From NCBI RefSeq assembly GCF_947855115.1, contig NZ_CANTZW010000012.1:1-64000 (forward strand): a DNA stretch of 64,000 nucleotides, written 5' to 3'. Every line of letters starts with the position of its first letter. Position 1 is the stretch's first letter. The position numbers were made by a program, and so were the translations under genes. Shown here piece after piece: positions 1 to 12,381 of the stretch. The DNA is from an uncultured Parabacteroides sp. Lineage in GTDB: Bacteria; Bacteroidota; Bacteroidia; Bacteroidales; Tannerellaceae. The notes under the pieces were generated by a model. That model worked only from the letters and a program-made list of their open reading frames with translations, was not told where the DNA came from and made no database searches.

Positions 1-929
1 ACTACGTAAAGAACATGGTAACTGGTGCTGCTCAGATGGACGGTGCTATCATCGTAGTTGCTGCTACTGATGGTCCTATGCCTCAAACTCGCGAGCACAT
101 CCTTTTGGCTCGTCAGGTAAACGTTCCGAAGTTGGTTGTTTTCATGAACAAGTGCGACATGGTAGACGACGAGGAAATGTTGGAGTTGGTTGAGATGGAA
201 ATGAGAGAGTTGCTTTCATTCTATGGCTTCGATGGCGACAATACTCCTATCATCCGCGGTTCTGCCCTTGGTGCTTTGAACGGTGACGCTAAATGGGAAG
301 AGAAAGTAATGGAGCTTATGGAAGCTTGCGATACTTGGATTCCTCTGCCTCCGCGTGAAATTGACAAGCCGTTCTTGATGCCTATCGAGGATGTATTCTC
401 TATCACAGGTCGTGGTACTGTTGCTACAGGTCGTATCGAGACTGGTATCGTTAAGGTTGGTGATGAGGTTCAGATCATCGGTCTTGGCGCTGCAGGTAAG
501 AAGTCTGTTGTTACAGGTGTTGAGATGTTCCGTAAGTTATTGGATCAAGGTGAGGCTGGTGACAACGTAGGTTTGTTGCTTCGCGGTATCGATAAGAACG
601 AGATCAAGCGTGGTATGGTAATCTGCCACCCGGGTCAGGTTAAAGAGCACTCTAAGTTCAAGGCTGAGGTTTATATCTTGAAGAAAGAGGAAGGTGGTCG
701 TCACACTCCGTTCCACAACAAATATCGTCCTCAGTTCTACATCCGTACATTGGATGTGACTGGCGAGATCACTTTGCCGGAAGGAACTGAGATGGTAATG
801 CCGGGCGATAACGTAACGATCGACGTAGAGTTGATCTACCCGGTAGCATGCAACGTAGGTCTTCGTTTCGCTATCCGCGAGGGTGGACGTACGGTAGGTG
901 CAGGCCAGATCACGGAATTAGAGAACTAA
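1..929 (+). CDS. tuf: Elongation factor Tu, C-terminal part (5' end outside window)
   Basis: GTP-dependent carrier of aminoacyl-tRNA to the ribosome. The open frame is already running at base 3 (Y-V-K-N before the first internal Met), so about 308 of the usual ~395 residues are present and the P-loop end is off the left edge. The visible part has the G4 motif NKCD, the G5-like GSALGAL, and the two beta-barrel domains ending in the usual [15 protein letters not shown] tail. It is followed within 60 bp by tRNA-Trp and then secE, the standard Bacteroidota arrangement. Identification is certain; only the N-terminus is unseen. Confidence 0.98.
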   Translation, partial: YVKNMVTGAAQMDGAIIVVAATDGPMPQTREHILLARQVNVPKLVVFMNKCDMVDDEEMLELVEMEMRELLSFYGFDGDNTPIIRGSALGALNGDAKWEEKVMELMEACDTWIPLPPREIDKPFLMPIEDVFSITGRGTVATGRIETGIVKVGDEVQIIGLGAAGKKSVVTGVEMFRKLLDQGEAGDNVGLLLRGIDKNEIKRGMVICHPGQVKEHSKFKAEVYILKKEEGGRHTPFHNKYRPQFYIRTLDVTGEITLPEGTEMVMPGDNVTIDVELIYPVACNVGLRFAIREGGRTVGAGQITELEN

Positions 930-981
930 TTCAAACATTAGATAATGTTATAGCCAGTCTTTTCAAGGGCTGGCTATTTCT

Positions 982-1054
982 ACGGAAGTAGCTCAGTCGG
1001 TAGAGCACTGGTCTCCAAAACCAGGTGTCGGGAGTTCGAGCCTCTCCTTCCGTG
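982..1054 (+). tRNA. trnW: tRNA-Trp (CCA anticodon)
   Basis: A 73-nt cloverleaf: 7-bp acceptor stem ACGGAAG/CTTCCGT, anticodon stem CTGGT/ACCAG around loop CTCCAAA (anticodon CCA), T-loop GTTCGAG, discriminator G as expected for tRNA-Trp. The 3' CCA is not encoded. It lies between tuf and secE and is probably cotranscribed with them. Confidence 0.97.
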
Positions 1055-1072
1055 CTAAAATCTATAGATTCG

Positions 1073-1267
1073 ATGAAAAAGATAATTACTTATATTAAGG
1101 AATCTTATAACGAACTTGTTTATAAAGTTTCTTGGCCTACGAGAGCAGAGCTTTCCAATAGTGCGGTTGTTGTTATGTTTGCTTCCCTTATCATCGCCGC
1201 ATTGATCTTTGTTGTTGACGGGGCCTTCGAGGCTGTTATGCGTTTCTTCTACAACCAAATTTTCTAA
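1073..1267 (+). CDS. secE: Preprotein translocase subunit SecE
   Basis: Small clamp subunit of the SecYEG channel in the inner membrane. It has 64 residues, as usual for short bacterial SecE: an N-terminal amphipathic helix with the conserved KVSWPTRAEL-like stretch (residues about 18-27) and one membrane segment (about 29-60). An upstream in-frame ATG at 1025 lies inside the tRNA and is rejected; the ATG at 1073 gives the normal length. nusG follows 12 bp downstream. Confidence 0.96.
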   Translation: MKKIITYIKESYNELVYKVSWPTRAELSNSAVVVMFASLIIAALIFVVDGAFEAVMRFFYNQIF

Positions 1268-1279
1268 TCAGTTTAAGGT

Positions 1280-1822
1280 ATGTCTGATGTCCAAAAGAAG
1301 TTTTATGTTCTGCGTGCCATTAGTGGCAAGGAGAACAAGGTAAGGGAATATCTAGAGGCTGAGCTGAAGAATACGGATCTGGGAGAATATGTATCTCAAG
1401 TCTTGATTCCGACCGAGAAAACCTTTACGGTACGAAACGGTAAGAAGGTCATGAAAGAAAGGGCTTATTTGCCGGGTTATGTATTGGTCGAGGCTGCTTT
1501 GGTCGGTGAGGTTGCTCATCGGTTACGAAACATTCCTAACGTGATTGGTTTCTTGGGCGGTTCTGATACCCCCGTGCCATTGCGTCCTGCGGAAGTGAAT
1601 CGTATCTTAGGTACGGTAGACGAGTTGCAGGAACAACAAGAGGATCTGGATATCCAGTTCTATGTTGGAGAGAGTGTGAAGATCACTTTTGGACCGTTCA
1701 GCGGTTTCACGGGTATAATCGAGGAGGTCAACGCCGAGAAAAAGAAACTTAAGGTGATGGTTAAGGTCTTCGGACGCAAGACACCCCTTGAGTTGAGTTA
1801 TATGCAAGTTGAGAAAGAATAG
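1280..1822 (+). CDS. nusG: Transcription termination/antitermination factor NusG
   Basis: Binds the RNA polymerase clamp and links it to Rho or the leading ribosome. It has 180 residues with an N-terminal NGN domain (about 7-115, including the YLPGYVLVEA segment) and a C-terminal KOW domain (about 128-178; VKITFGPFSGFTGIIEEV). Length matches the family and there is no long insertion as in some NusG paralogues (UpxY/LoaP). Its place between secE and rplK is canonical. Confidence 0.97.
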   Translation: MSDVQKKFYVLRAISGKENKVREYLEAELKNTDLGEYVSQVLIPTEKTFTVRNGKKVMKERAYLPGYVLVEAALVGEVAHRLRNIPNVIGFLGGSDTPVPLRPAEVNRILGTVDELQEQQEDLDIQFYVGESVKITFGPFSGFTGIIEEVNAEKKKLKVMVKVFGRKTPLELSYMQVEKE

Positions 1823-1891
1823 TGCTCTGGTTACGAAAAGCGCTACCTTTCTGTTATTGATGTTATATATATCTAAAAAATTTTAGAAACA

Positions 1892-2335
1892 ATGGCTAAA
1901 GAAGTTGCTGGACAAATCAAATTGCAGATTAAAGGAGGAGCAGCAAACCCTTCTCCCCCAGTAGGACCTGCTTTAGGTTCTAAGGGTATTAATATTATGG
2001 AGTTTTGCAAGCAATTTAATGCCAAGACCCAAGACAAGGCTGGTAAGATATTACCTGTTGTAATTACTTACTATGTCGATAAGTCTTTCGACTTTGTCGT
2101 TAAAACTCCTCCTGTGGCAATCCAGTTGTTGGAAGCTACCAAGAAGAAGAGCGGTTCCGCTCAACCTAACCGTGTCAAGATCGCTGAGATCACATGGGAT
2201 CAGGTGAAGGCTATCGCTGAAGACAAGTTAGTCGATCTAAACTGCTTTACTGTCGAGTCTGCCATGAGAATGGTTGCCGGGACAGCCAGAAGTATGGGTA
2301 TCACTGTTAAAGGGACATTCCCGGATAATAATTAA
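1892..2335 (+). CDS. rplK: 50S ribosomal protein L11
   Basis: L11 of the GTPase-associated centre; binds 23S rRNA and is the thiostrepton and RelA-relevant site. It has 147 residues, starting [16 protein letters not shown], with the conserved proline-rich PPVGPALG segment (about 22-29) and a C-terminal rRNA-binding domain ending in AGTARSMGI. Start at 1892; rplA follows after 15 bp. Confidence 0.98.
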   Translation: MAKEVAGQIKLQIKGGAANPSPPVGPALGSKGINIMEFCKQFNAKTQDKAGKILPVVITYYVDKSFDFVVKTPPVAIQLLEATKKKSGSAQPNRVKIAEITWDQVKAIAEDKLVDLNCFTVESAMRMVAGTARSMGITVKGTFPDNN

Positions 2336-2350
2336 TAAACTTCAATTGAG

Positions 2351-3049
2351 ATGAGTAAACTTACAAAAAATCAAAAGTTGGCTTTGGGCAAGATTGAAGC
2401 TGGGAAAGCATATACATTGAAAGAAGCTTCAGCTTTAGTGAAGGAAATCACTACGACTAAGTTTGACGCTTCCGTGGATGTTGATGTCCGTTTAGGTGTT
2501 GACCCCCGTAAGGCCAATCAAATGGTGAGAGGCGTGGTTTCATTGCCTCATGGAACTGGTAAGCAGGTTAGGGTTCTCGCATTATGTACCCCGGACAAGG
2601 AAGCTGAAGCTACTGCCGCTGGTGCTGACTATGTTGGATTGGATGAGTATATCGATAAGATTAAAGGTGGGTGGACCGATATTGACGTTATCATCACTAT
2701 GCCTTCTATCATGGGTAAGATCGGTGCTCTGGGTCGTGTATTAGGTCCGCGTGGCTTGATGCCTAACCCTAAGAGCGGTACGGTTACCAATGAGATCGGC
2801 AAAGCGGTGAAAGAGGTTAAGCAAGGTAAGATCGACTTTAAGGTGGATAAGAGCGGTATCGTTCACACATCTGTTGGTAAGGTGTCATTCACACCGGAGC
2901 AGATTCGTGACAACGCCAAGGAATTCATCTCAACTTTGATCAAGTTGAAACCTACTGCGGCTAAAGGTGCGTATATAAAGAGTATTTATCTTTCTAGTAC
3001 TATGAGTGCGGGTATTAAAATTGACCCCAAATCAGTTGAGGAAAACTAA
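2351..3049 (+). CDS. rplA: 50S ribosomal protein L1
   Basis: L1 stalk protein that helps release deacylated tRNA; in many bacteria it also represses translation of the rplK-rplA message. It has 232 residues with the signature [19 protein letters not shown] (about 119-137) and the SGTVT strand. Normal length. Whether L1 autoregulates here cannot be seen from sequence alone. Confidence 0.98.
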   Translation: MSKLTKNQKLALGKIEAGKAYTLKEASALVKEITTTKFDASVDVDVRLGVDPRKANQMVRGVVSLPHGTGKQVRVLALCTPDKEAEATAAGADYVGLDEYIDKIKGGWTDIDVIITMPSIMGKIGALGRVLGPRGLMPNPKSGTVTNEIGKAVKEVKQGKIDFKVDKSGIVHTSVGKVSFTPEQIRDNAKEFISTLIKLKPTAAKGAYIKSIYLSSTMSAGIKIDPKSVEEN

Positions 3050-3063
3050 AAAACAATTGAACA

Positions 3064-3594
3064 ATGAGAAAGGAAGATAAAGGAACTGTTATAGCTCAAT
3101 TAACTGAGACATTAAAGGAATACCCTAACTTCTATTTGACGGATATCGAGGCGTTGAACGCTGAGAAAACCAGCAAATTGAGAAGGGAATGTTTCAAGCG
3201 TGAGGTTAAGTTAGTCGTTGTAAAGAATAACTTGCTTAAGAAAGCGTTGGAGAACATTGAAGGCGACTTCTCTGATCTTAACGTGGCATTGAAGGGCAAT
3301 ACGGCTGTGATGTTCTCACAGGTCGCTAATGCTCCCGCTCGACTGATCAAGGATTTTACTAAGGACGCGAAAAAAGATGTAGTCGCTAAACCGGCTTTGA
3401 AGGCTGCTTACGTACAGGAAAGCTTCTATGTGGGCGCTGAGAATCTTGAGGCATTGGTAAACATCAAGAGCAAGAACGAGCTTATCGCAGACGTTATCGC
3501 TTTGTTGGAGTCTCCGGCGAAGAATGTTATCTCTGCACTTCAGTCATCAGGACAAACTATCCATGGTCTGTTGAAGACTTTGGAAGAAAGATAA
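3064..3594 (+). CDS. rplJ: 50S ribosomal protein L10
   Basis: Stalk base protein that anchors L7/L12 dimers to the ribosome. It has 176 residues: an N-terminal RNA-binding domain (MRKEDKGTVIAQLTETL), the VVKNNLLKKAL segment typical of L10, and a C-terminal helix that binds L12. It starts 14 bp after rplA, and rplL begins 51 bp after its stop. Confidence 0.97.
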   Translation: MRKEDKGTVIAQLTETLKEYPNFYLTDIEALNAEKTSKLRRECFKREVKLVVVKNNLLKKALENIEGDFSDLNVALKGNTAVMFSQVANAPARLIKDFTKDAKKDVVAKPALKAAYVQESFYVGAENLEALVNIKSKNELIADVIALLESPAKNVISALQSSGQTIHGLLKTLEER

Positions 3595-3645
3595 TTTATT
3601 ATTAAAACATTTACACAGATAAATAATCATTTAAATCATACAAAA

Positions 3646-4023
3646 ATGGCAGATTTGAAAGCTTTTGCAGAACAATTAGTAAACTTGACCGTTAAAGAAG
3701 TTAGCGAATTGGCTACTATCCTTAAAGAAGAGTACGGTATCGAACCTGCTGCTGCAGCTGTTGCTGTTGCTGGTCCTGCTGCTGGTGGTGCTGCTGCCGC
3801 TGCAGAAGAGAAGACTTCTTTCGATGTTGTATTGAAAGCAGCTGGTGCTAATAAGTTAGCTATCGTTAAGTTAGTTAAAGAATTAACTGGTCTTGGCTTG
3901 AAAGAGGCTAAGGATATGGTAGATAGCGCTCCTAGCGCGATCAAGGAAGGTATCGCTAAAGCTGATGCTGAAGCATTGAAGAAACAGTTGGAAGAGGCTG
4001 GAGCTGAAGTTGAGCTTAAATAG
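3646..4023 (+). CDS. rplL: 50S ribosomal protein L7/L12
   Basis: Flexible stalk protein that recruits translational GTPases. It has 125 residues: N-terminal dimerization domain (1-32), Ala/Gly/Pro-rich hinge (about 36-55) and the conserved C-terminal domain with [21 protein letters not shown] strong stem-loop follows the stop codon, before rpoB. Confidence 0.98.
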   Translation: MADLKAFAEQLVNLTVKEVSELATILKEEYGIEPAAAAVAVAGPAAGGAAAAAEEKTSFDVVLKAAGANKLAIVKLVKELTGLGLKEAKDMVDSAPSAIKEGIAKADAEALKKQLEEAGAEVELK

Positions 4024-4051
4024 TATTTATAACCTGGTTTCCAGGTGATTT

Positions 4052-4090
4052 GGTTAAGAGTCTCCGGCTGCGAAGACTCTTAACCTTTTT
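4052..4090 (+). terminator. Stem-loop with T-run between rplL and rpoB (attenuator-like)
   Basis: Perfect 12-bp stem (4052-4063 with 4074-4085), 10-nt loop, then five T. As rpoB has no obvious promoter in the following 40 bp, this most likely acts as a partial terminator that sets the ribosomal-protein to polymerase ratio, as known for the rplL-rpoB gap in E. coli. Confidence 0.8.
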
Positions 4091-4130
4091 GTGTCTATAA
4101 TTTCAATAAGTTCAATAAATTCCTTACTAG

Positions 4131-7100
4131 ATGTCTTCAACAGCTGAAAACCAAAGAGTTAATTTTGCTTCGATAAAGAATCAGTTCCCGTATCCGGACT
4201 TTCTCGAAGTTCAATTGAAGTCGTTCCAAGACTTTCTTCAACTTGACACTCCTCCTGAAAAGAGAAAGAAGGAGGGATTGTATAAGGTATTTGCCGAGAA
4301 TTTCCCGATTGCGGATACCCGTAACAATTTTGTGTTGGAGTTCTTAGATTACTATATAGATCCGCCTCGTTATACTATTGATGAGTGTATCGCCCGTGGG
4401 TTGACTTATAGCGTGCCTTTAAAAGCGAAGTTAAAACTGTACTGTACGGATCCGGATCATGAGGACTTCGATACGGTGATCCAGGATGTATACTTGGGCC
4501 CGATCCCTTACATGACGGAGAGGGGTACATTCGTGATCAATGGTGCCGAGCGTGTTGTCGTGTCTCAGTTGCACCGTTCTCCGGGCGTATTCTTCGGGCA
4601 AAGCACACATGCGAACGGGACGAAGTTGTACTCGGCGCGTATTATCCCGTTCAAGGGCTCGTGGATTGAGTTCGCTACGGACATCAACAACGTGATGTAC
4701 GCTTACATCGACCGTAAAAAGAAATTGCCTGTAACTACTCTTTTGAGAGCTATTGGTTTTGAAAGCGATAGGGATATTCTTGAGATCTTCAACCTTGCGG
4801 AAGAGGTGAAGGTAACGAAAGCGAACCTGAAGAAGTTTATCGGACGTAAGCTGGCCGCTCGTGTTTTGAAGACTTGGGTGGAGGATTTCGTGGATGAGGA
4901 TACCGGTGAGGTGGTTTCTATTGAACGTAACGATGTGATTATCGACCGTGAGTCTGTGTTGGATAGCGATAATATCGAGGCTATCTTGGATTCAGGCACG
5001 CAGAATATCTTGTTGCATCGTGAAGACCAGAATCTGTCCGACTATGCTATCATATATAATACGCTCCAAAAAGACCCGAGTAACTCCGAGAAGGAGGCCG
5101 TGTTGTATATCTACAGGCAGTTGAGAAATGCGGAACCGGCTGACGAGGCTAGTGCACGCGAGGTTATCACAAACCTGTTCTTCTCTGAGAAACGTTACGA
5201 TCTGGGTGAGGTAGGACGTTACAGAATCAACAAGAAGTTGGGCCTTACTACAAGCGCTGATGTTAAGGTCTTGACTAAAGAAGATATTATCGAGATCATC
5301 AAGTACCTGATCGAGTTGATCAACTCGAAGGCTATCGTGGATGATATCGACCATTTGAGCAACCGTCGCGTACGTACGGTTGGCGAGCAATTGTATAACC
5401 AATTCGGTATCGGTCTGGCTCGTATGTCACGTACGGTTCGTGAGCGTATGAACGTTCGCGATAATGAGGTGTTTACTCCGATCGATTTGATCAACGCGAA
5501 GACGATTTCTTCCGTGGTCAACTCTTTCTTCGGAACGAATGCCTTGTCTCAGTTCATGGACCAGACGAACCCGTTGGCGGAGATCACGCATAAGCGTCGT
5601 TTATCGGCCTTGGGACCGGGTGGTTTGTCTAGAGAGCGTGCCGGATTCGAGGTTCGTGACGTTCACTATACGCACTATGGCCGTCTTTGTCCGATTGAGA
5701 CCCCGGAAGGTCCGAACATCGGTTTGATCTCTTCTTTGTGTGTATACGCTAAGATTAATGATCTTGGTTTCATATCGACCCCGTATCGTAAGGTGGTGGA
5801 TGGCAAGGTAGACTTCTCGGATGAAGGCTTGCAATACTATACGGCGGAAGAAGAGGAAGAGCTGACTATCGCTCAGGGTAACGCTCCGTTGGACGAGAAC
5901 GGTAAGTTTATCCGCGATAAGGTAAAGGCTCGTTTCGAGGCTGATTTCCCGGTTGTTCCTCCTTCTGAGGTAGACTTGATGGACGTGGCTCCGCAGCAGA
6001 TCGCCTCAATCGCGGCTTCTTTGATCCCGTTCTTGGAACACGATGACGCTAACCGTGCCTTGATGGGATCTAACATGATGCGCCAGGCAGTGCCTTTGTT
6101 GCGTACGGACGCCCCGATCGTGGGTACAGGTATCGAGGCGCAGGTTGCCCGGGATTCCCGTACTCAGATTATCGCCGAGCGTGAGGGCGAGGTGGTGTTT
6201 GTTGACGCTACTTGTATCAAGATTAAATATGACCGCACGGAAGACGAGGAATTCGTTAGTTTCGAGGATGCGGTTAAGACATATAATATCCCGAAATGGC
6301 GTAAGACCAACCAGAGCACGACGGTCGACTTGAAGCCGATTTGTCATCGCGGGCAGCGTGTGAAGGCCGGCGATATCCTTACAGAGGGTTACTCGACCCA
6401 GAAAGGCGAGCTTGCCTTGGGACGTAACGTGAAGGTGGCTTACATGCCTTGGAAGGGTTACAACTATGAGGATGCTATCGTGCTGAACGAGCGTATGGTT
6501 CGCGAGGACTTCTTTACGTCTGTTCACGTAGATGAGTATATCCTTGAGGTACGCGAGACGAAGCGTGGTATGGAGGAGTTGACTTCCGATATCCCTAACG
6601 TCAGCGAAGAGGCTACCAAGGATTTGGATGAGAGAGGTATCGTTCGTGTTGGTGCTCGCATTGAGCCGGGTGATATCTTGATCGGTAAGATCACTCCGAA
6701 AGGTGAGTCTGATCCGTCTCCGGAGGAAAAGCTGTTGCGTGCTATCTTCGGTGATAAGGCCGGTGATGTGAAGGATGCTTCCTTGAAGGCTACTCCGTCT
6801 TTGCGCGGCGTGGTTATCGAGACCGCTTTGTTCTCGAAGGCTGTCAAGAAACGTAAATCCAGATTGACTGATAAGGCGATTTTGCCGAAGTTGGACGAGG
6901 AGTACGAAGAAAAGATGGCTAACTTGAAGACTCTCTTGGTTGATAAGTTGTTAGTGCTTACCAACGGCAAGGTTTCTCAAGGTGTTAAAGATTATATGAA
7001 TGCGGAGATTATCGCTAAGGGTGCTAAGTTTACCCGTAAATCTCTGGAAGAATTGGATTATAACTCCATTCAAGTAAGTAAGTGGACGGCAGACGCTCAG

Positions 7101-7943
7101 AAGAATGAGTTGATCAAGCAGGTTATCTTGAATTACTTGAAGAAGTACAAGGAGCTTGACGCTGAGTTGAGACGTAAGAAATTCGACTTGACGATCGGTG
7201 ATGAGCTGCCGACAGGTATCGTACAGATGGCTAAGGTTTATATCGCCAAGAAACGTAAGATTCAGGTAGGTGATAAGATGGCCGGTCGCCACGGTAACAA
7301 GGGTATCGTATCAAAGATTGTTCGCCAGGAGGATATGCCGTTCTTGGAAGACGGTACTCCGGTGGATATTTGCTTGAACCCGCTGGGTGTACCTTCTCGT
7401 ATGAACTTGGGACAGATCTTCGAGGCCGTGCTGGGATGGGCCGGACGTGAGTTGGATGTTAAGTTCGCTACCCCGATCTTCGATGGCGCGACTTTGGATG
7501 ATTTGAACGAATGGACAGACAAGGCGGGTATTCCTCGTTACGGTAAGTCTTATTTGTATGACGGTGGTACCGGTGAGCGTTTCGACCAACCTGCTACGGT
7601 GGGTGTGACTTACTTCTTGAAGTTGGGTCACATGGTTGACGATAAGATGCACGCCCGTTCAATCGGTCCGTACTCTTTGATCACGCAACAGCCGTTAGGT
7701 GGTAAGGCACAGTTCGGTGGTCAGCGTTTCGGAGAGATGGAGGTTTGGGCACTGGAAGCCTTCGGTGCCGCTCATGTTCTTCAGGAAATTCTTACGATTA
7801 AGTCTGACGATGTCGTAGGACGTTCCAAGGCTTATGAGGCGATCGTGAAGGGTGATCCGATGCCACAGCCGGGTATCCCTGAATCTCTGAATGTATTATT
7901 ACACGAGTTGAGAGGACTTGGTTTGAGTTTCACTCTGGATTAA
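4131..7943 (+). CDS. rpoB: DNA-directed RNA polymerase subunit beta
   Basis: Beta subunit of RNA polymerase. It has 1270 residues, full length for Bacteroidota. The rifampicin region is clear around residues 470-500 ([11 protein letters not shown], then [15 protein letters not shown]); the positions equal to E. coli D516, H526 and S531 carry D, H and S, that is the sensitive type. The [12 protein letters not shown] motif and the C-terminal [19 protein letters not shown] segment are present. It is separated from rpoC by 76 bp containing another hairpin. Confidence 0.99.
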   Translation: MSSTAENQRVNFASIKNQFPYPDFLEVQLKSFQDFLQLDTPPEKRKKEGLYKVFAENFPIADTRNNFVLEFLDYYIDPPRYTIDECIARGLTYSVPLKAKLKLYCTDPDHEDFDTVIQDVYLGPIPYMTERGTFVINGAERVVVSQLHRSPGVFFGQSTHANGTKLYSARIIPFKGSWIEFATDINNVMYAYIDRKKKLPVTTLLRAIGFESDRDILEIFNLAEEVKVTKANLKKFIGRKLAARVLKTWVEDFVDEDTGEVVSIERNDVIIDRESVLDSDNIEAILDSGTQNILLHREDQNLSDYAIIYNTLQKDPSNSEKEAVLYIYRQLRNAEPADEASAREVITNLFFSEKRYDLGEVGRYRINKKLGLTTSADVKVLTKEDIIEIIKYLIELINSKAIVDDIDHLSNRRVRTVGEQLYNQFGIGLARMSRTVRERMNVRDNEVFTPIDLINAKTISSVVNSFFGTNALSQFMDQTNPLAEITHKRRLSALGPGGLSRERAGFEVRDVHYTHYGRLCPIETPEGPNIGLISSLCVYAKINDLGFISTPYRKVVDGKVDFSDEGLQYYTAEEEEELTIAQGNAPLDENGKFIRDKVKARFEADFPVVPPSEVDLMDVAPQQIASIAASLIPFLEHDDANRALMGSNMMRQAVPLLRTDAPIVGTGIEAQVARDSRTQIIAEREGEVVFVDATCIKIKYDRTEDEEFVSFEDAVKTYNIPKWRKTNQSTTVDLKPICHRGQRVKAGDILTEGYSTQKGELALGRNVKVAYMPWKGYNYEDAIVLNERMVREDFFTSVHVDEYILEVRETKRGMEELTSDIPNVSEEATKDLDERGIVRVGARIEPGDILIGKITPKGESDPSPEEKLLRAIFGDKAGDVKDASLKATPSLRGVVIETALFSKAVKKRKSRLTDKAILPKLDEEYEEKMANLKTLLVDKLLVLTNGKVSQGVKDYMNAEIIAKGAKFTRKSLEELDYNSIQVSKWTADAQKNELIKQVILNYLKKYKELDAELRRKKFDLTIGDELPTGIVQMAKVYIAKKRKIQVGDKMAGRHGNKGIVSKIVRQEDMPFLEDGTPVDICLNPLGVPSRMNLGQIFEAVLGWAGRELDVKFATPIFDGATLDDLNEWTDKAGIPRYGKSYLYDGGTGERFDQPATVGVTYFLKLGHMVDDKMHARSIGPYSLITQQPLGGKAQFGGQRFGEMEVWALEAFGAAHVLQEILTIKSDDVVGRSKAYEAIVKGDPMPQPGIPESLNVLLHELRGLGLSFTLD

Positions 7944-7959
7944 TTCAATAACAATAAAG

Positions 7960-7987
7960 AAGTAGGTGGGCTACGGCCCGTCTACTT
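7960..7987 (+). other. Stem-loop in the rpoB-rpoC gap
   Basis: A 12-bp stem with two G-U pairs and a TACG-like loop (left arm 7960-7971, right arm from 7976). There is no T-run after it, so it is more likely an mRNA-processing or stability element than a terminator. Confidence 0.5.
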
Positions 7988-8019
7988 TATCTATTGATAA
8001 CTCTTTATAAATAAATAAT

Positions 8020-11000
8020 ATGGCCTTTAGAAAAGAAAACAAGATAAAGAGTAACTTTTCAAAAATAACCATCGGTCTGGCATCCCCTGAGGAGATCCTG
8101 GAGAACTCCAGCGGTGAGGTTTTGAAACCGGAAACAATTAACTATCGTACGTATAAGCCTGAGCGCGACGGTTTGTTCTGTGAGCGTATCTTTGGTCCGA
8201 TCAAGGACTATGAGTGCCATTGCGGTAAATACAAACGTATTCGTTATAAAGGTATTGTCTGCGATCGTTGCGGAGTGGAAGTTACGGAAAAGAAAGTTCG
8301 TCGTGAACGTATGGGACATATCCATTTGGTGGTTCCTGTCGCTCATATTTGGTATTTCCGTTCTTTGCCTAATAAAATCGGTTACTTGTTGGGGCTTCCT
8401 ACCAAGAAACTGGATTCCATCATCTATTACGAGCGCTACGTCGTGATCCAGCCGGGTTGCGTAGACACGGTCGGTGAGTTAGACCTATTATCAGAGGAAG
8501 AATATCTGGATATTTTGGATAGCCTTCCAAGAGAAAATCAATTGCTGGAGGATACGGATCCGAATAAGTTCATCGCTAAGATCGGCGCTGAGGCTGTTTA
8601 TGATCTGTTGGCTCGTCTGGACTTGGATTCTCTTTCTTATGAGTTGCGTCACCGCGCGAGCACGGACAGCTCTCAGCAGAGAAAGAACGAGGCTTTGAAA
8701 CGCCTTCAGGTAGTTGAGTCTTTCCGTGCGTCCAGAGGTCGTAACAAACCGGAATGGATGATCATGAAGGTGATCCCGGTGATCCCGCCCGAATTGCGTC
8801 CGTTGGTTCCGCTGGATGGTGGTCGTTTCGCTACTTCAGACTTGAATGATTTGTATCGTCGTGTTATTATCCGTAATAACCGTTTGAAACGATTGATCGA
8901 TATTAAGGCTCCGGAAGTGATCTTGCGTAATGAGAAACGTATGCTTCAGGAGGCTGTGGACTCCTTGTTTGATAACTCTCGTAAATCGAGCGCTGTTAAG
9001 ACAGACGCGAACCGTCCGTTGAAATCCTTGTCCGACAGTTTGAAGGGTAAACAAGGTCGTTTCCGTCAGAACTTGTTGGGTAAGCGTGTAGACTACTCCG
9101 CTCGTTCGGTTATTGTCGTAGGTCCGGAGTTGAAGATGCACGAGTGCGGTTTGCCGAAGAATATGGCTGCCGAGCTTTATAAGCCTTTCGTTATCCGTAA
9201 ATTGATCGAGCGCGGTATCGTGAAGACGGTAAAATCAGCGAAGAAGATCGTTGACCGCAAGGAACCGGTTGTTTGGGATATCCTAGAGTACGTAATGAAA
9301 GGTCACCCGGTATTGTTGAACCGTGCCCCGACATTGCACCGTTTGGGTATCCAAGCGTTCCAGCCGAAATTGATCGAGGGTAAAGCTATCCAGTTGCACC
9401 CGTTGGCATGTACGGCATTCAACGCCGACTTCGACGGTGACCAGATGGCCGTTCACTTGCCGTTGGGTAATGAGGCTGTTTTGGAAGCTCAAATGTTGAT
9501 GTTGGCTTCACACAATATCTTGAACCCCGCGAATGGTGCTCCTATTACCGTACCTTCTCAGGATATGGTGCTTGGTTTGTATTATATTACCAAGTTGCGT
9601 AAGGGCACGCAGGGCGAAGGCTTGACTTTCTACGGCCCGGAAGAGGCTACGATCGCTTACAATGAGAAGAAGTTGGATATCCATGCTCCGATCCATGTTT
9701 ACGTGGAGGATTTGGATGAGAACGGCAACTTGGTGAAGACGATGGTTGAGACTTCCGTAGGACGTTTGATGGTAAACGAGTTCGTTCCGAAAGAGATTGG
9801 TTATGTAAACGAGGTGTTGGGCAAGAAGTCTCTTCGCGACATCATCGGTCGGGTAATCAAGGCTTGTGGCGTGGCTCGTACCGCTCAGTTCTTGGATGAT
9901 ATCAAGAACTTGGGTTACTATATGGCATTTAAGGGTGGTCTGTCTTTCAACTTGGCCGATGTGCTTATCCCCGCTGAAAAAGACGCGTTGGTTCAGAAGG
10001 GATATGAGGAGGTTGAGCAGATCATGGCTAACTATAACATGGGTTTCATTACCAACAACGAGCGTTATAACCAGATCATCGATACTTGGACACACGTTAA
10101 TAGTAACTTGTCTAATATCTTGATCAAGCAATTGACGGCGGATAACGATGGATTCAACTCAATCTATATGATGATGGATTCCGGTGCCCGTGGTTCTAAG
10201 GAGCAGATTCGTCAGTTGTCCGGTATGCGTGGTTTGATGGCGAAACCGCAGAAGAGTGGTGCTGAAGGTGGTCAGATTATCGAGAACCCGATCCTTTCTA
10301 ACTTTAAGGAAGGTTTGTCTGTGTTGGAGTACTTCATCTCTACTCACGGTGCTCGTAAAGGTTTGGCCGATACCGCTTTGAAGACTGCCGACGCAGGTTA
10401 CTTGACTCGTCGTTTGGTTGACGTCTCTCACGACGTGATCGTAAACGAGGAAGACTGTGGTACATTGCGTGGTCTGGTTTGTACGGAATTGAAGAATAAC
10501 GAGGAGGTGATCGCTTCCTTGTATGAGAGAATCTTAGGTCGTGTGTCTGTTCACGATGTGATCCATCCGATTACGGGCGAGGTTATCGTTCGTTCGGGCG
10601 AGGAAATCCGTGAGGACGCGGCTAAGGCAATCCAAGACTCTCCGATTGAGAGCGTCGAGATTCGTTCCGTATTGACTTGTGAGTCTAAGAAGGGTGTCTG
10701 CGCTAAGTGCTACGGACGTAACTTGGCTACGAACCGCATGGTTCAGAAGGGTGAGGTTGTCGGTGTAATCGCCGCTCAGTCTATCGGTGAGCCGGGTACA
10801 CAGTTGACGTTGCGTACGTTCCACGTCGGTGGTATCGCTTCCAACATCGCTACGGAGAATAGCATTACATCTAAATATGATGGTATCTTAGAGATCGATG
10901 AGCTTCGTGCTGTCGAGGCGGTAGACGAGGTGAGCGGAAAGAAACATTTTGTGGTTGTAAGCCGTTTGGCAGAAATGCGTATTGTTGATCCGAACACGAA

Positions 11001-12315
11001 GATCGTATTGCTGACTCATAATATACCTTACGGTTCGAAGTTGTTCTTCAACAACGGAGACTCGATTAAGAAAGGTGACGTAATCATCGAGTGGGACCCG
11101 TTCAATGCCGTAATCGTATCGGAGGTTTCCGGTAAGATCGAGTTCGAGAGCTTGGTAGAGAACGTGACTTACAAGGTTGAGAGTGATGAGACTACCGGTT
11201 TGAAGGAGAAGATCATCATCGAGTCTAAAGATAAGACGAAGGCTCCGGCCGCTCATATCGTAGACGAGAATGGTAATTACCTGAAGAACTACTCTTTGCC
11301 GTTGGGCGCTCACGTAGTGAAAGACAATGGTGACGTAGTGAAAGCCGGTGAGGTTTTGGTTAAGATCCCTCGTGCCGTGGGTAAGGCCGGTGATATCACC
11401 GGTGGTCTTCCTCGTGTGACCGAGTTGTTCGAGGCTCGTAACCCGTCTAACCCAGCTGTTGTATCCGAGATCGACGGTGAGGTAGGATTCGGTAAGATCA
11501 AACGCGGTAACCGCGAGATCACCGTAACGTCTAAGTTGGGTGAGGTTAAGAAATATATGGTTCCTCTGTCCAAGCAATTATTGGTTCAAGAGAACGACTA
11601 TATCCGTGCGGGTATGCCGCTGTCAGACGGAGCTACCACTCCTTCGGATATCTTGGCGATCAAAGGTCCGACGGCTGTACAGGAATATATCGTGAATGAG
11701 GTTCAGGATGTATACCGCCTGCAGGGTGTGAAGATCAACGATAAGCACTTCGAGGTTATCGTTCGTCAGATGATGCGTAAGGTAGAGGTGGTTGATCCGG
11801 GAGATACTCGCTTCTTGGAGCAGCAGGTTGTTGATAAGTTGGAGGTAATGGACGAGAATGATCGTATCTGGGGCAAGAAAGTTGTTACCGATCCGGGAGA
11901 CTCTCAGACATTGCAGGCCGGACAAATCGTGACCGCACGTAAGTTGAGAGACGAGAATAGTATGTTGAAACGCCGCGACCTTAAGCTGGTCGAGGTACGC
12001 GACGCTATTCCGGCTACAGCGAACCAGATCCTTCAAGGTATCACGCGTGCCGCTTTGCAGACCAACAGCTTTATGTCTGCCGCATCTTTCCAGGAGACGA
12101 CAAAAGTATTGAACGAGGCTGCTATCAACGGAAAGGTAGACCGTTTGGAGGGTTTGAAAGAGAACGTTATCTGTGGTCATTTGATCCCGGCCGGTACCGG
12201 TCAGCGTGAGTTCGATAAACTGATCGTAGGCGCCAAGGATGAGTTCGACCGTATCTTCGCGAATCGCAAGAACGTGGTTGATTTCAACGCCATGGATAAG
12301 GATGATGAAGAATAG
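8020..12315 (+). CDS. rpoC: DNA-directed RNA polymerase subunit beta'
   Basis: Catalytic subunit of RNA polymerase. It has 1431 residues. The Mg-binding NADFDGD motif is at residues 468-474; zinc-site cysteines appear near the N-terminus (CHCGKY...CDRCG, about 66-87) and in the second site ([13 protein letters not shown], from about residue 887). The bridge/trigger region and the C-terminus are intact. A rho-independent terminator starts 26 bp after the stop, ending the operon. Confidence 0.99.
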   Translation: MAFRKENKIKSNFSKITIGLASPEEILENSSGEVLKPETINYRTYKPERDGLFCERIFGPIKDYECHCGKYKRIRYKGIVCDRCGVEVTEKKVRRERMGHIHLVVPVAHIWYFRSLPNKIGYLLGLPTKKLDSIIYYERYVVIQPGCVDTVGELDLLSEEEYLDILDSLPRENQLLEDTDPNKFIAKIGAEAVYDLLARLDLDSLSYELRHRASTDSSQQRKNEALKRLQVVESFRASRGRNKPEWMIMKVIPVIPPELRPLVPLDGGRFATSDLNDLYRRVIIRNNRLKRLIDIKAPEVILRNEKRMLQEAVDSLFDNSRKSSAVKTDANRPLKSLSDSLKGKQGRFRQNLLGKRVDYSARSVIVVGPELKMHECGLPKNMAAELYKPFVIRKLIERGIVKTVKSAKKIVDRKEPVVWDILEYVMKGHPVLLNRAPTLHRLGIQAFQPKLIEGKAIQLHPLACTAFNADFDGDQMAVHLPLGNEAVLEAQMLMLASHNILNPANGAPITVPSQDMVLGLYYITKLRKGTQGEGLTFYGPEEATIAYNEKKLDIHAPIHVYVEDLDENGNLVKTMVETSVGRLMVNEFVPKEIGYVNEVLGKKSLRDIIGRVIKACGVARTAQFLDDIKNLGYYMAFKGGLSFNLADVLIPAEKDALVQKGYEEVEQIMANYNMGFITNNERYNQIIDTWTHVNSNLSNILIKQLTADNDGFNSIYMMMDSGARGSKEQIRQLSGMRGLMAKPQKSGAEGGQIIENPILSNFKEGLSVLEYFISTHGARKGLADTALKTADAGYLTRRLVDVSHDVIVNEEDCGTLRGLVCTELKNNEEVIASLYERILGRVSVHDVIHPITGEVIVRSGEEIREDAAKAIQDSPIESVEIRSVLTCESKKGVCAKCYGRNLATNRMVQKGEVVGVIAAQSIGEPGTQLTLRTFHVGGIASNIATENSITSKYDGILEIDELRAVEAVDEVSGKKHFVVVSRLAEMRIVDPNTKIVLLTHNIPYGSKLFFNNGDSIKKGDVIIEWDPFNAVIVSEVSGKIEFESLVENVTYKVESDETTGLKEKIIIESKDKTKAPAAHIVDENGNYLKNYSLPLGAHVVKDNGDVVKAGEVLVKIPRAVGKAGDITGGLPRVTELFEARNPSNPAVVSEIDGEVGFGKIKRGNREITVTSKLGEVKKYMVPLSKQLLVQENDYIRAGMPLSDGATTPSDILAIKGPTAVQEYIVNEVQDVYRLQGVKINDKHFEVIVRQMMRKVEVVDPGDTRFLEQQVVDKLEVMDENDRIWGKKVVTDPGDSQTLQAGQIVTARKLRDENSMLKRRDLKLVEVRDAIPATANQILQGITRAALQTNSFMSAASFQETTKVLNEAAINGKVDRLEGLKENVICGHLIPAGTGQREFDKLIVGAKDEFDRIFANRKNVVDFNAMDKDDEE

Positions 12316-12341
12316 GAACGTTTAATAAACTATAAAGAAAG

Positions 12342-12370
12342 GCCGGCAGAGTAATCTGCCGGCTTTTTTT
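12342..12370 (+). terminator. Rho-independent terminator after rpoC
   Basis: 9-bp GC-rich perfect stem (12342-12350 with 12355-12363), GTAA loop, seven T. It is a textbook terminator for the rpoBC operon. Confidence 0.93.
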
Positions 12371-12381
12371 GTTCTCCCTTA

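Noticed and set aside
4703..12180. Many long antisense ORFs over rpoB and rpoC
   Set aside because: Shadows of highly expressed genes with biased codons; no motif or start signal.
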